Part shown: positions 16,312-30,323 of the stretch, in pieces
Position numbering within the stretch: the stretch's first letter is position 1
Layout of the letters: each line of letters starts with the position of its first letter
Assembly: GCF_014649915.1 (NCBI RefSeq)
Contig: NZ_BMTY01000023.1
Span: 1 to 64,000, forward strand
From: Streptomyces toxytricini
Lineage (GTDB): Bacteria; Actinomycetota; Actinomycetes; Streptomycetales; Streptomycetaceae
DNA length: 64,000 nucleotides
Reading direction: 5' to 3'
Position numbers and translations under genes: made by a program
The notes under the pieces: model-generated
Databases searched by the model: none
What the model was told of the DNA's origin: nothing
The model's input: only the letters and a program-made list of their open reading frames with translations

Positions 16312-16752
16312 TCAGTCGCGGGCCGGGCTCCCGCCCGCCGGGACCAGGCCGTCCTCGACCAGGCCGGCCAGCACCGCCTCGCCCAGCGCGTGGACCGCGG
16401 ACTGCGGCCTGACCATGACGGTGAACTCCTTGATCCGGCCGTCCTCGGCGAAGTGCAGCAGGTCGATGCCGTGGATCTCGCGACCGTTCACGGTGGTGCG
16501 GAACAACAGCACTTCCGACGCCGTCTCGGCCCCGTCGGTGCTGGTCCGGGAGCTGCCGTCGAAGCGCCCCACGTAACGGAAGTCCTCGAAGATGCGCAGC
16601 AGGACCCCGAACAGGCCCAGGACCATGGCGCGCCCCTCGAACGGGGTGAACTTCACCGGGCTGTAGAAGCGGACGTCCTCGGTGAACAGCTCCTTCAGTG
16701 CGGCGTGGTCGCGGCTTTCGACGGCGGCTCGGAAACGGTCTGCTGTGTTCAA
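16312..16752 (-). CDS. SnoaL-like / NTF2-like protein
   Basis: A 146-aa small cone-shaped-fold protein. N-terminal helices carry RFRAAVESRDHAALKELFTEDVRFYSPV, the usual SnoaL/NTF2 opening, followed by sheet strands ending in IHGIDLLHFAEDGRIKEFTVMVRP. Members are isomerases, hydrolases or ligand carriers; the substrate is unknown. TTG 16752 has a strong GGAGGGG site; a second TTG at 16821 lies inside the palindrome and lacks a site. It is divergent from a PadR regulator and so probably under its control. Confidence 0.85.
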   Translation of the reverse strand: MNTADRFRAAVESRDHAALKELFTEDVRFYSPVKFTPFEGRAMVLGLFGVLLRIFEDFRYVGRFDGSSRTSTDGAETASEVLLFRTTVNGREIHGIDLLHFAEDGRIKEFTVMVRPQSAVHALGEAVLAGLVEDGLVPAGGSPARD

Positions 16753-16813
16753 GGCCCCTCCAGGTGCATCCACGGCCGTCGGCCCACGGTCATCGGGCGA
16801 TCGGCCCTCGGTC

Positions 16814-16849
16814 GTACTCAAGGAAGTGAGTAGTCAGATTCTTGAGTAC
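16814..16849. promoter_or_regulatory. Probable PadR operator
   Basis: GTACTCAAG (16814-16822) and CTTGAGTAC (16841-16849) form a perfect 9-bp inverted repeat 18 bp apart, between the divergent SnoaL-like and PadR genes. The size and spacing fit a dimeric winged-helix repressor. Confidence 0.7.
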
Positions 16850-16917
16850 CATGGAGGCGGCGTCCCTGCCCAGAGCGCGGGCGGAGGAAGGGCGCCGCGA
16901 CCCCCGGGAGGCACCCC

Positions 16918-17487
16918 ATGGCGCTGCGCCACGCCGTGCTGGCGGCCCTGCTCGACGCCGAGCTGAGCGGCTACCAGCTGGCCAAGTCCTTCGGCATGGG
17001 CGTGGCCAACTTCTGGCACGCCCTGCCCCAGCAGCTCTACGCCGAACTCGCCCGCCTGGAGAAGGACGGCCTGGTCGCCGGCCGGGAGGTCGTCCAGGAC
17101 TCCCGCCCGAACAAGCGCCTGTTCACCGTCACCGGTGCCGGGCTGGCGGAACTGGAGCGGTTCACCGCCGAGAGCGCCAAGCCGTCCTTCATGCGCGACG
17201 ACCTCGTCGTCAAGGTCCACTCCGCCGACCACGTGGACACCGCTCCCCTGATCGCGCAGCTCACCGAGCGCGCCGGCTTCGCCCGCGCCAAGGCCGAGCT
17301 GTTCACCCGGCTCCTGGAGGCCATGCGCGGCAGCCGCACCGAGGAGGAGTTCCTCCGCCGCGGCGAACGGGTGGGCCCGTACCTCACCTGTCTCGCCGGC
17401 CTCGCCTACGAGCAGGTCAACCAGCAGTGGTGCGAACGCACCGCCGCCGTCCTCCGGGAAAGGCAGACCGCCCGTGCCGACCGCTGA
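16918..17487 (+). CDS. PadR-family transcriptional regulator
   Basis: A 189-aa regulator. The N-terminal winged helix is characteristic of PadR: MALRHAVLAALLDAELSGYQLAK, then the helix FWHALPQQLYAELARLEKDGLV and the wing PNKRLFTVT. A C-terminal helical (Vir_act_alpha-like) domain for dimerisation spans about 90-180. ATG 16918 has a GGGAGG site. It probably represses itself and the divergent SnoaL-like gene through the GTACTCAAG repeat, and its end overlaps the next gene by 14 bp, so the GDSL esterase may be co-transcribed. Confidence 0.92.
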   Translation: MALRHAVLAALLDAELSGYQLAKSFGMGVANFWHALPQQLYAELARLEKDGLVAGREVVQDSRPNKRLFTVTGAGLAELERFTAESAKPSFMRDDLVVKVHSADHVDTAPLIAQLTERAGFARAKAELFTRLLEAMRGSRTEEEFLRRGERVGPYLTCLAGLAYEQVNQQWCERTAAVLRERQTARADR

Positions 17488-18283
17488 ACCGCGCCCCGCC
17501 GACCCGCCGCCGCCCGCCCCCTGGCCGCGCAAGCGGTACGTCGCCCTCGGCGACAGCCAGACCGAAGGCGTCGGCGACGGCGACGACACCGCCGGGCTGC
17601 GCGGCTGGGCCGACCGGCTCGCCGAGCTGCTCGCCCCGCACAACCCCGGCCTGGAATACGCCAACCTCGCCGTCCGCGGCCGCCTCGCCGGGCACGTCCG
17701 CTCGCTGCAACTCGCCCCTGCGCTCGCCCTGCGGCCCGACCTGGCCACCGTCGTCGCCGGCATGAACGACCTGCTGCGGCCCCGGTTCGACGCCGACGAG
17801 GTCGCCGGCGACCTGGAGGCGGTCTTCGCGGCGCTCACCGCGCAGGGCGCCCGCGTCGCGACCGTCACCTTCCCCGACATCTCGCGGATCACCCCGCTCG
17901 CCCGGCCGTTCGCGCCCCGCGTCACCGCCCTCAACGACCGCATCCGGGAGGCGGCCCGCCGACACGGGGTGGTCGTCGCCGAGACCGCCCGCCCCCCGGT
18001 GGTCACCGACCCGCGGCTGTGGAGCCCGGACCGGCTCCACGCGAGCCCCGTCGGGCACGCGCGGATCGCCGCCGCCGTCGCCCACGCCCTCGGCGTCCCC
18101 GGCTGCGACGACTCCTGGACGCATCCCCTGCCGCCCCAGCCGCCGCCCACCCGTGCGCAGGCCGCCGCCGCCGAACTCCGCTGGGCCGCCGGGTTCCTCG
18201 GCCCGTGGCTCGCCCGCCGCGTCCGCGGACGCTCCTCCGGCGCCGGCCGCCACCCCAAACGCCCCGACCTGCGCCCCCTGTAG
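17474..18283 (+). CDS. SGNH/GDSL hydrolase
   Basis: A 269-aa esterase or lipase of the SGNH fold. Block I GDSQTEG gives nucleophile Ser28; the oxyanion-type region is near NLAVRG (64-69); block III GMND gives Asn98; block V SPDRLHAS gives Asp186 and His189. No signal peptide is present, so it is likely cytosolic; the C-terminal tail is basic and Pro-rich. GTG 17474 overlaps the PadR gene end by 14 bp, suggesting translational coupling. Confidence 0.92.
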   Translation: MPTAEPRPADPPPPAPWPRKRYVALGDSQTEGVGDGDDTAGLRGWADRLAELLAPHNPGLEYANLAVRGRLAGHVRSLQLAPALALRPDLATVVAGMNDLLRPRFDADEVAGDLEAVFAALTAQGARVATVTFPDISRITPLARPFAPRVTALNDRIREAARRHGVVVAETARPPVVTDPRLWSPDRLHASPVGHARIAAAVAHALGVPGCDDSWTHPLPPQPPPTRAQAAAAELRWAAGFLGPWLARRVRGRSSGAGRHPKRPDLRPL

Positions 18284-18351
18284 GGCCCGGACCGGGCCGC
18301 CACGAAAAAAAGATGATGTGGCCGGCGGGTTTCCGCTGGTACGTTCCCCGG

Positions 18352-19083
18352 GTGCCGAAGCTGAACCAGATCATCGCAGTGGAGAAGGGCGTCAAGTCCA
18401 AGTCCCTCCAGGAACTGACCGACGCCCACCACGACGTCCAGAAGCCCGCCCTCCTCGCGGGCATATCCCGCACCTACCAGCCCAAGGACGAGGAGGGCGA
18501 GCAGCTCCCGCCCGAGTCCACCCGGGTCCAGGTCAAGGCGGAGGACGTCCTGCGCGCCACCGCGGCGACGCTGACGCGGCTGTTCGACGTCACCGCGACG
18601 AAGGACTGGGCCAACCGCACCGCCGCCGCCGACGTCGTCGTCGACGGAAGGGTCCTGCTGCCCCAGGTGCCCGTCCCCTACCTGCTCTTCCTCGAGAAGC
18701 AGCTCACCGACCTGCACACCTTCGTCCGCAAGCTGCCCGTGCTGGACGCCTCGGAGGCCTGGACCCTCGACCCGTCGACGGACTCCTGGAAGACGGAGCC
18801 GGTGCGCACCATCCGCACCAAGAAGGTGCCGCGCAACCACGTCAAGGCGGAGGCCACGGACAAGCACCCCGCCCAGGTGGAGGTGTACTACGAGGACGTC
18901 CCCGTCGGCTACTGGACGACCGTGAAGTTCTCCGGAGCGCTGCCGGCCCGCCGCGTGAACGAGCTCCTCGACCGCGTCGAGAAGCTCCAGCAGGCCGTCA
19001 AGTTCGCCCGGGAAGAGGCCAACGGCGTCGAGGTCGCCGACCAGCGCGTCGGCGACGCCGTGTTCGGCTACCTGTTCGGGTAG
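18352..19083 (+). CDS. Uncharacterised 243-aa protein linked to permuted tRNA-like RNAs
   Basis: Not recognised by function. A soluble protein without signal or membrane segment. It opens VPKLNQIIAVEKGVKS, has a basic patch (IRTKKVPRNHVKAEATDKHP, about 160-180) that could touch RNA, and ends in a helical, coiled-coil-like stretch (RRVNELLDRVEKLQQAVKFA). It looks highly constrained, with few of the Ala/Pro runs seen in neighbouring genes. GTG 18352 is favoured; the tandem ATGs at 18313/18316 add an odd Trp/Gly/Phe leader. TACGTT about 8 nt before GTG would fit a leaderless promoter. Its stop is 11 nt before the first structured RNA, in the same direction, so protein and RNAs may form one unit. 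Confidence 0.8.
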   Translation: MPKLNQIIAVEKGVKSKSLQELTDAHHDVQKPALLAGISRTYQPKDEEGEQLPPESTRVQVKAEDVLRATAATLTRLFDVTATKDWANRTAAADVVVDGRVLLPQVPVPYLLFLEKQLTDLHTFVRKLPVLDASEAWTLDPSTDSWKTEPVRTIRTKKVPRNHVKAEATDKHPAQVEVYYEDVPVGYWTTVKFSGALPARRVNELLDRVEKLQQAVKFAREEANGVEVADQRVGDAVFGYLFG

Positions 19084-19094
19084 TCTTCCGATCT

Positions 19095-19265
19095 CCCTCC
19101 TTCGAGCGGGAGGGTGCGCGAAAGCGCAGGCTGAAACTGAAGTCGAAACTGACTTCGGGGTGTCAACGTGGAGGTTCGAATCCTCCCCCCGGCATTTGCG
19201 TGCCGGGGTGGCCCAAACCTGGCAGAGGCGGCCCCGTCAATCTCAGATTCTTGCTCCAGTCTCAG
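19095..19265 (+). ncRNA. Structured RNA with circularly permuted tRNA-like domain 1 (Y-RNA-like)
   Basis: In order: stem CCCTCC/GGAGGG (19095-19100/19109-19114); GNRA hairpin TGCGC-GAAA-GCGCA (19115-19128); closing helix strand CTGAAACTG (19131-19139); hairpin GAAGTC/GACTTC (19139-19156); anticodon-stem 3' strand GGGGT (19157-19161); T-arm GGAGG-TTCGAAT-CCTCC (19170-19186); acceptor 3' strand CCCCGGC plus A (19187-19194); 7-nt loop; acceptor 5' strand GCCGGGG (19202-19208); D-arm GCC...TGGCAGAGGC (19211-19229); anticodon-stem 5' strand GCCCC (19231-19235); closing strand CAGTCTCAG (19257-19265, one mismatch). So the 3' tRNA half precedes the 5' half. No CCA is encoded. This is the order of bacterial YrlA RNAs. 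Confidence 0.8.
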
Positions 19266-19292
19266 TATTCGCCGCCGAACACCGGATCGACC

Positions 19293-19399
19293 GGGTGCGG
19301 ACGATCGCTGACGGATGGTGGTTCAAGTCCATCCTGTGCCTCTTGCATGGCACGGTAGTTCAAAGGCAGAACACGTCGGCTTCAAGATGATCCGCACCC
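19293..19399 (+). ncRNA. Structured RNA with circularly permuted tRNA-like domain 2 (Y-RNA-like)
   Basis: In order: closing helix GGGTGCGGA (19293-19301), perfectly paired with TCCGCACCC (19391-19399); anticodon-stem strand TGACG (19309-19313); T-arm GGTGG-TTCAAGT-CCATC (19317-19333); acceptor 3' strand CTGTGCC (19334-19340) plus T; 7-nt link; acceptor 5' strand GGCACGG (19349-19355, 7 bp with one G.U); TA; D-arm GTTC-AAAGGCA-GAAC (19358-19372) with the conserved GG; A; anticodon-stem strand CGTCG (19374-19378). Every tRNA helix forms, but halves are in swapped order and the ends meet in an elongated anticodon stem. The sequence differs widely from domain 1 while the fold is the same. Confidence 0.82.
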
Positions 19400-19436
19400 T
19401 TAAACGCCGCCGGTGTGCGCAATTGGGTGGCACACA

Positions 19437-19469
19437 GGAGCCCGGGAGCTGGGTCCGCTCCCGGGCTCC
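19437..19469 (+). terminator. Terminator after the tRNA-like RNAs
   Basis: A perfect 12-bp stem, GGAGCCCGGGAG (19437-19448) with CTCCCGGGCTCC (19458-19469) and a 9-nt loop. A smaller hairpin GTGTGC/GCACAC (about 19413-19435) precedes it. Both would end a transcript coming from the 243-aa protein gene through the two RNAs. Confidence 0.75.
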
Positions 19470-19512
19470 GCCACGTTTGCGCGGTGCCCCTGCGGGCATC
19501 CGAGGGGCACGG

Positions 19513-19686
19513 TCAGCCGGTGTGGTGGCGGGCGTTCCGCTGGCCGGGGACGGTCTTCAACCGGGGGGTGTCCTTGCGGGCCTCCTCGCGGCCCGTGTCG
19601 TCCCCGGAGGGTGCCGCCGGGGCCAGGGCAAGGAGGGCGATGCTGCCGAGGACCGCGACGAGGATGAGCGCGGTGACAAGGGTCAT
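19513..19686 (-). CDS. Small single-span membrane protein, 57 aa
   Basis: A hypothetical protein with one N-terminal hydrophobic helix (MTLVTALILVAVLGSIALLA) and a charged tail containing DDTGREEARKDTPRLK. ATG 19686 has a GGAAGG site; the in-frame GTG at 19722 does not. Strong G/C third positions support coding. It stands alone, downstream of the PKS operon on the same strand but 112 bp from it. Function unknown. Confidence 0.6.
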   Translation of the reverse strand: MTLVTALILVAVLGSIALLALAPAAPSGDDTGREEARKDTPRLKTVPGQRNARHHTG

Positions 19687-19798
19687 GTTCCTGCCTTCCG
19701 TCGGGAGCTGATTGTCCGTCACCTGCTGATGTAACCGGAATGGCGCAAGATAAACACGAAGAGTAGTGACACTTCGTGATGAGCGCGTGGCGCGGACC

Positions 19799-21549
19799 TC
19801 ACGACGTCAGGTCCCGTACGTAGTCCCGGCCGCCGAGCGGGCCCCGCACCACCGCGGCCGGCACGTCCAGCAGCCCCGTCACGAACTCCGCGTGCGGCAG
19901 CAGCCGCCCGCACACCGCGGTGAGCTCCTCGTCCAGCGCCTCCGCGGCCGCACCGGACAGCAGGCCGCGGGCCGCGTACCAGTCGGCGTGCGGCAGCACC
20001 GCCTCCACCGCCAGCAGGCGGAACAGGTCCTCCAGTACCGCCTGCTCACCGGCCCCGTCCCCGCCGGAGGCGCCGGGGCGCCGCCAGCGGGCGGCCACCG
20101 CCTCCACCGCCACGCGGGCCTGGTGCGCGTGCGCGAACTCCTCCGCGAGGCCGAGCCGTTCGTGCCACGCCGCGGACGCGTCCCGCCCGGCGGCGGCCGC
20201 CGCGGCCAGCGCGGACACCAGGCGGTCGTACAGGGCGCGCTCCCTGGCCGCCAGCAGCAGCGGCCAGTCCGGCTCCGCGCCGCCCGCGGCCGCGGGCCGG
20301 CCGGCCGGGGGAGGCGTGTAGTCGTCGCCGGTCGCCATCCGCCACGCGGCGTCGAGCAGCATCAACTGGTTGTCCCCGCCCGCCGCGTGGAAAGCCGCGG
20401 TCAGCGCCTGGTAGTCGACCAGCCGGTTCTCCGAGAAGAAGCCCGCAGCCCCGCACGCGGCACGGCAGCGGGCCACGGCCCCGTCGGCCAGCCCGTCCAC
20501 CGCCACTTTCGCCAAGGCGAGTTCCCCCATCGTCCGCGGCGGGAGACCGGTTCCGCGGCCGCCGCCCGGAGCCGTCCGCCACGCCGTGTCCGTGATCCCG
20601 CGCGCGAACTCCGTCGCGGCGAGGGCCCGGGCGGCCGCCCCGAACAGCAGCCGCTGCTGGTTGGGGCGCGTCAGCGCCGGCGCCCGCACACCCCACCGGT
20701 CCACGGTGTTCCGGCGGCCCGCGTGCGGCAGGGCGATCGCTACGGCCGCGCGGGCCGCCGCGGCCAGTCCGGCCGTCACCGCACCCCAGGCGAAGCGCGC
20801 CCAGCCGACGCTGCGCGCCGTCCGCAGCCGCGGGTCGCCGAGCGGGTCGTGGAAGGCGCCCGACCCGGAGATCGAGGCCCCGTCGGCGAGCCACCTGCGG
20901 TAGGGGACCCGTACGCCGTCGAACCGGACGGCCGCGTAGTCCAGCGGCAGCAGCGACGTCCGGGGCCGCGGCACCACGGTGACACCCGGGGTGCCGTCCC
21001 CGTCGTGCAGCGGCACCAGGAACAGGCACGTGCCGCGGTCGACGCCTGCCACGAGCAGCCGGGCGCCGACCACCGCCAGGCGGGGCAGGCCGGGCATCCC
21101 GACGTTCGGCGGGTATTTGGCCGCGGCCGCGTCCGGCGTCGTCAGGACGAACTCGCGGGCCCCCGGGTCGTACACGGCCTCGGTCCGCACGGCGGCGTTG
21201 CTGTTGCCGAGGCCGACCTCCGTCATCAGCGCCGCCCCGACGGCCCGCCCGGAGGCGAGCGCCGCAACGTCCTCGGGGTCGGCGCCGAAGTCGAGCGCCG
21301 CCCCGGTCGCCATGCACTGGTGCAGGAACAGCACGTGGAAGGCGGCCGGGTCGGCCATCGCCGTCAACTCGAGCAGATCGCGCAGGCGCTGCCGCCCCGC
21401 CGGGCCGCCGGCGAGGAGCGGCCCCGCGGAGCCGGTCCGGGCGTTCAGGCGGGCCACCCGCCGGTACGTCGTCGTCCACGGCTGCACCGGATCGGCGGCC
21501 CGGTCGTCGAAGACCGGGTCCTCGAACAGCTTGGGCAGGTCGGGGTCGG

Positions 21550-21553
<4 letters not shown>
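19799..21553 (-). CDS. Acyl-CoA dehydrogenase/oxidase-like flavoenzyme
   Basis: A 584-aa protein of the acyl-CoA dehydrogenase/oxidase superfamily. Recognisable parts: an N-terminal helical domain with FHVLFLHQCMATGAALDFG; the flavin/substrate region MTEVGLGNSNAAVRTEAVYD (matching the usual MTE-x-GxGS-x segment); and a C-terminal helical domain with CGAAGFFSENRLVDYQALTAAFHAAGGDNQ, akin to the oxidase-type CGG..G..YE.AGGD motif. Its GTG start overlaps the PKS stop (GTGA, 4 bp), so it is translated with the PKS and probably acts on the polyketide or its starter, for instance by alpha,beta-desaturation. The usual catalytic Glu could not be placed with confidence. Confidence 0.82.
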
Positions 21554-27645
<6,092 letters not shown>

Positions 27646-29457
27646 CTACACGGGCTCCGTACGCGAGGGGACGGGGAAGACGGGGGCGGCGGCGCGCTTG
27701 CGGCGGGCCCGCAGCAGGGAGCCGTCGAGCGGCAGCGGCGCGGTCTCCACGAGGTCGAACCCGGCATCGGCGAGCAGGCGCCGGTAGTGCTCCAGGGTCC
27801 GTTCGCGGCCGCCGACGTTGCACAGCATGTGCAGGTTCCAGGCGACGGCGAGGGAGTTCCCGCCGTCCGGCGGCAGGAGCCTCTCCACGACGAGCAGTTC
27901 GGCCTCCTCGGGCATCGCCTCGGCGCACCGCCGCAGGATGTCGGCGCAGCCGCGGTCGTCCCAGTCGTGCAGCACCCGCGACAGCACGTACACGTCGCCG
28001 CCGGCGGGCACGGCCTCGGTGAAGTCGCCGACGCGGAACGTGCAGCGGTCCGCAACGCCGGCCTCACGGAGCCGGCCGCGGGCCGCGGCCACCACGTGCT
28101 CCCGCTCCAGCAGGACGCCCCGCAGCCGCGGGGCGGCGGAGAGGATCTGCTTCATCAGCTCGCCGTTGCCGCCGGCCACGTCGACGACGACGTCCACGCC
28201 GGGCCGGTCCACGACCGCCGGGATCGGGCCGAACATGAGCGAACTGGCCTGCATGGACTCGTCGAAGGCCCTGTCCCATGGCGGGTGTTCGGCGAAATAG
28301 GGGAAGTGGTGGGCGCCGAAGTGGTGCGCGAAGGCGTCGCCGCCGGTGCGCACCGCGTACAGCAACTGCCCGAACGACTCGTAGAACGGGCCGCCGTACA
28401 TCAGCGCCAGCGGCCGCATCGAGTGCGGCACGTCGGCGCGGAGCAGCTCGCCGAGGCCGGTCGGCGCGTAGGTGTCGGCGCCCGGCCCGTACGGGCCCGC
28501 GAGGAGCCCGAGCGTGGCGAGGTAGCGCAGGAGCCGGTCGAGCCCGTCCGGGTCGGCCCCGACGCGGGCCGCGAGGTCGGCGACCGGGGCGGGCCCGCCC
28601 GCATCGGCGGACAGCGCGTCGAAGACGCCCAACTCGGCGGCCACGGCCACGGCCTGGGTCCGCCAGGCGCCCGTCATCAGCTCCAGCAGCGTCCTGCCCG
28701 GCTCGTCCCGCTCGACCAGCCGGTGCGCGGCCAGCGCGGACGTCCGGCGGCCGGGCATCAGCAGCTCCAGCCGCGCGTACGGGGTGCCGGCGGGGGCGGC
28801 CGAGCGGAAGTACAGCACGGTGACGTCCTCGTGCGGGTTGTAGCCGCCGCCGTCGGGCCGCATCCCGGCCCGCTCCACCAGCAGGAACCGCAGGCCCGCG
28901 AAGACGACCTCGTCGGCGGCGGTGACGCGGAAGGCGACGTGAGCCTCGTTGCGCTCGGCGCGCTCGCGCCGCACCAGGTGGTGCAGGCAGGCGCCGGTCC
29001 CGGTGCCCGGCCCGCCCGGCGGGCCGGGGTCCGGGTCGGGGCCGGCGGCCGGCGGCACGGGCAGGGAGAACACCTCGATCTCGCCGAGCTCCCCGTCCTC
29101 CGTGGGGACGCCGGCCCGCACGATGGACACCTCCAGCGCGTCCGGCCGGATCCCGTAGCGGGCGCGCAGCCGGTCCCGTACGACGGTGCTGGGGGTCGGC
29201 GGGCCGGAGACCGCCAGTCCCAGCCCGGCCAGAGCCTGCTCCAACTGGCCCGGAGCGGTGGGGAAGACGAGGACGGCGGCGTGCGCGGGCACCAACCAGG
29301 CGCCGAGGGACTCCCGTTCGGCGTCGCCGAGGGCGGGCGCCAGCGTGCGGAGCATCCGGGAGACCGTGCCCGAGGTGCGGACGAGCTCCGCGGCGCTGCC
29401 GAGCGCCGCCAGGTCCGCCTCGGCCAAGGCCGTTGGACCGGCATGCTGTCGGATCAT
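27646..29457 (-). CDS. O-methyltransferase with an unusual N-terminal domain
   Basis: A 603-aa SAM-dependent enzyme. The C-terminal part (about 245-590) is a small-molecule O-methyltransferase (Methyltransf_2 type): winged-helix dimer domain ELMTGAWRTQAVAVAAELGVFDAL, SAM loop VVDVAGGNGELMK (about 423-435), catalytic-type His near 497 in RVLHDWDD. The first about 240 residues form a separate region (HLVRRERAERNEAHVAFRV; GYNPHEDVTVLYF) that I do not recognise; similar enzymes are only about 340 aa. It is the first gene of the PKS operon and likely methylates an enol or phenol of the product, with no gap to the PKS gene. Confidence 0.85.
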   Translation of the reverse strand: MIRQHAGPTALAEADLAALGSAAELVRTSGTVSRMLRTLAPALGDAERESLGAWLVPAHAAVLVFPTAPGQLEQALAGLGLAVSGPPTPSTVVRDRLRARYGIRPDALEVSIVRAGVPTEDGELGEIEVFSLPVPPAAGPDPDPGPPGGPGTGTGACLHHLVRRERAERNEAHVAFRVTAADEVVFAGLRFLLVERAGMRPDGGGYNPHEDVTVLYFRSAAPAGTPYARLELLMPGRRTSALAAHRLVERDEPGRTLLELMTGAWRTQAVAVAAELGVFDALSADAGGPAPVADLAARVGADPDGLDRLLRYLATLGLLAGPYGPGADTYAPTGLGELLRADVPHSMRPLALMYGGPFYESFGQLLYAVRTGGDAFAHHFGAHHFPYFAEHPPWDRAFDESMQASSLMFGPIPAVVDRPGVDVVVDVAGGNGELMKQILSAAPRLRGVLLEREHVVAAARGRLREAGVADRCTFRVGDFTEAVPAGGDVYVLSRVLHDWDDRGCADILRRCAEAMPEEAELLVVERLLPPDGGNSLAVAWNLHMLCNVGGRERTLEHYRRLLADAGFDLVETAPLPLDGSLLRARRKRAAAPVFPVPSRTEPV

Positions 29458-29633
29458 CCGTCGCCCCCTCGTCCGGGCGCGCCACGGTGGAGCGCCGCGG
29501 GCCAGAACCTACGGTCGGGCGGCGCGTGCGCCGCAGGATCGGCGGCGGAGTTGTCAGGTCGGCAGAAGGAGGACCGGCCGCCGGAGGCAACCGGCGGCCC
29601 CGGGGCGGCGTCCTCCCCGGAGGGGTGGTCGGG

Positions 29634-30245
29634 ATGGCGGAGGAAGGGCGCGGCGGCGCCGCGCGGCGGTGGGCGGGTGTCGCCACCTGCGCGGCCGGGC
29701 CCGCCGCCCTGTACGGGTGGGCCCACTGGTGCTTCTCGGCGGAGGCGGCCCCCTCCGGTGCGCTCGCCCTCTCGGGCGGAGCCGTCCTCGCGGCCTGCGG
29801 GGCCGTCACCCACCTGCTCCTCGTGGGCGGGGCCCGCGGCGTCTTCGGCAGCCTGCTCCTCGCCCTGGCCATGCTGGCCGCGGTGGCCGCCGCGGACCGG
29901 GCCGCGGCCCGTCCCGCAACCGCCGCCTGCACCGTCCGGTCCGTCGACTCGAGAAGCCAGGACTCCTTCGGGGAGGGCGCCCCGCCGCCCAGGACCCTCC
30001 ACCGGCTCACCCTCGACTGCCCCGGCGGCTACCCCGACGTCCTCGAGGACGACAGGATCGCCGCGCCCGCGGGAGAGGAGGTCCGCGTCGCCTACGACCC
30101 GCGGCGCCGCGTCGCCCCCGAAGTGGAGGGCACCGCAACGCCGTTGGTGCCGGCCCTGTGGTCGGCGCTCTTCCTCGCGCTCGCCGTGCTGATCGCCGCG
30201 AGCCGCCGCGCCGGCAGCGCCGTCGGCGGCCCGGCCGACGACTGA
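29634..30245 (+). CDS. Hypothetical membrane protein, 203 aa
   Basis: Not recognised. Three or four hydrophobic helices: two or three in about residues 15-90 (GVATCAAGPAALYGWAHW; GALALSGGAVLAACGAVTHLLL; GSLLLALAMLAAVAAADR) and one near the C-terminus (LVPALWSALFLALAVLIAAS). The segment between, about 95-170, carries one Cys pair (ACTVRSV; LDCPGGYP) and is probably outside the cell; it resembles the DUF3592-type layout. ATG 29634 follows a GGAGGGG site. It is divergent from the PKS operon. Confidence 0.7.
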   Translation: MAEEGRGGAARRWAGVATCAAGPAALYGWAHWCFSAEAAPSGALALSGGAVLAACGAVTHLLLVGGARGVFGSLLLALAMLAAVAAADRAAARPATAACTVRSVDSRSQDSFGEGAPPPRTLHRLTLDCPGGYPDVLEDDRIAAPAGEEVRVAYDPRRRVAPEVEGTATPLVPALWSALFLALAVLIAASRRAGSAVGGPADD

Positions 30246-30323
30246 CCCGGCACCCGCCCCCGAAGGCGCGGCAGCACCGGGCGGGTGGCACAGTGTGCCC
30301 GACCACCGTGTGAGGGGAGCCCG

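Noticed and set aside
19168..19342. Two ordinary tRNA genes
   Set aside because: T-arms are followed, not preceded, by the matching acceptor 5' strand and D-arm. No canonical 5'-to-3' cloverleaf can be drawn, so these were recorded as permuted tRNA-like RNAs.
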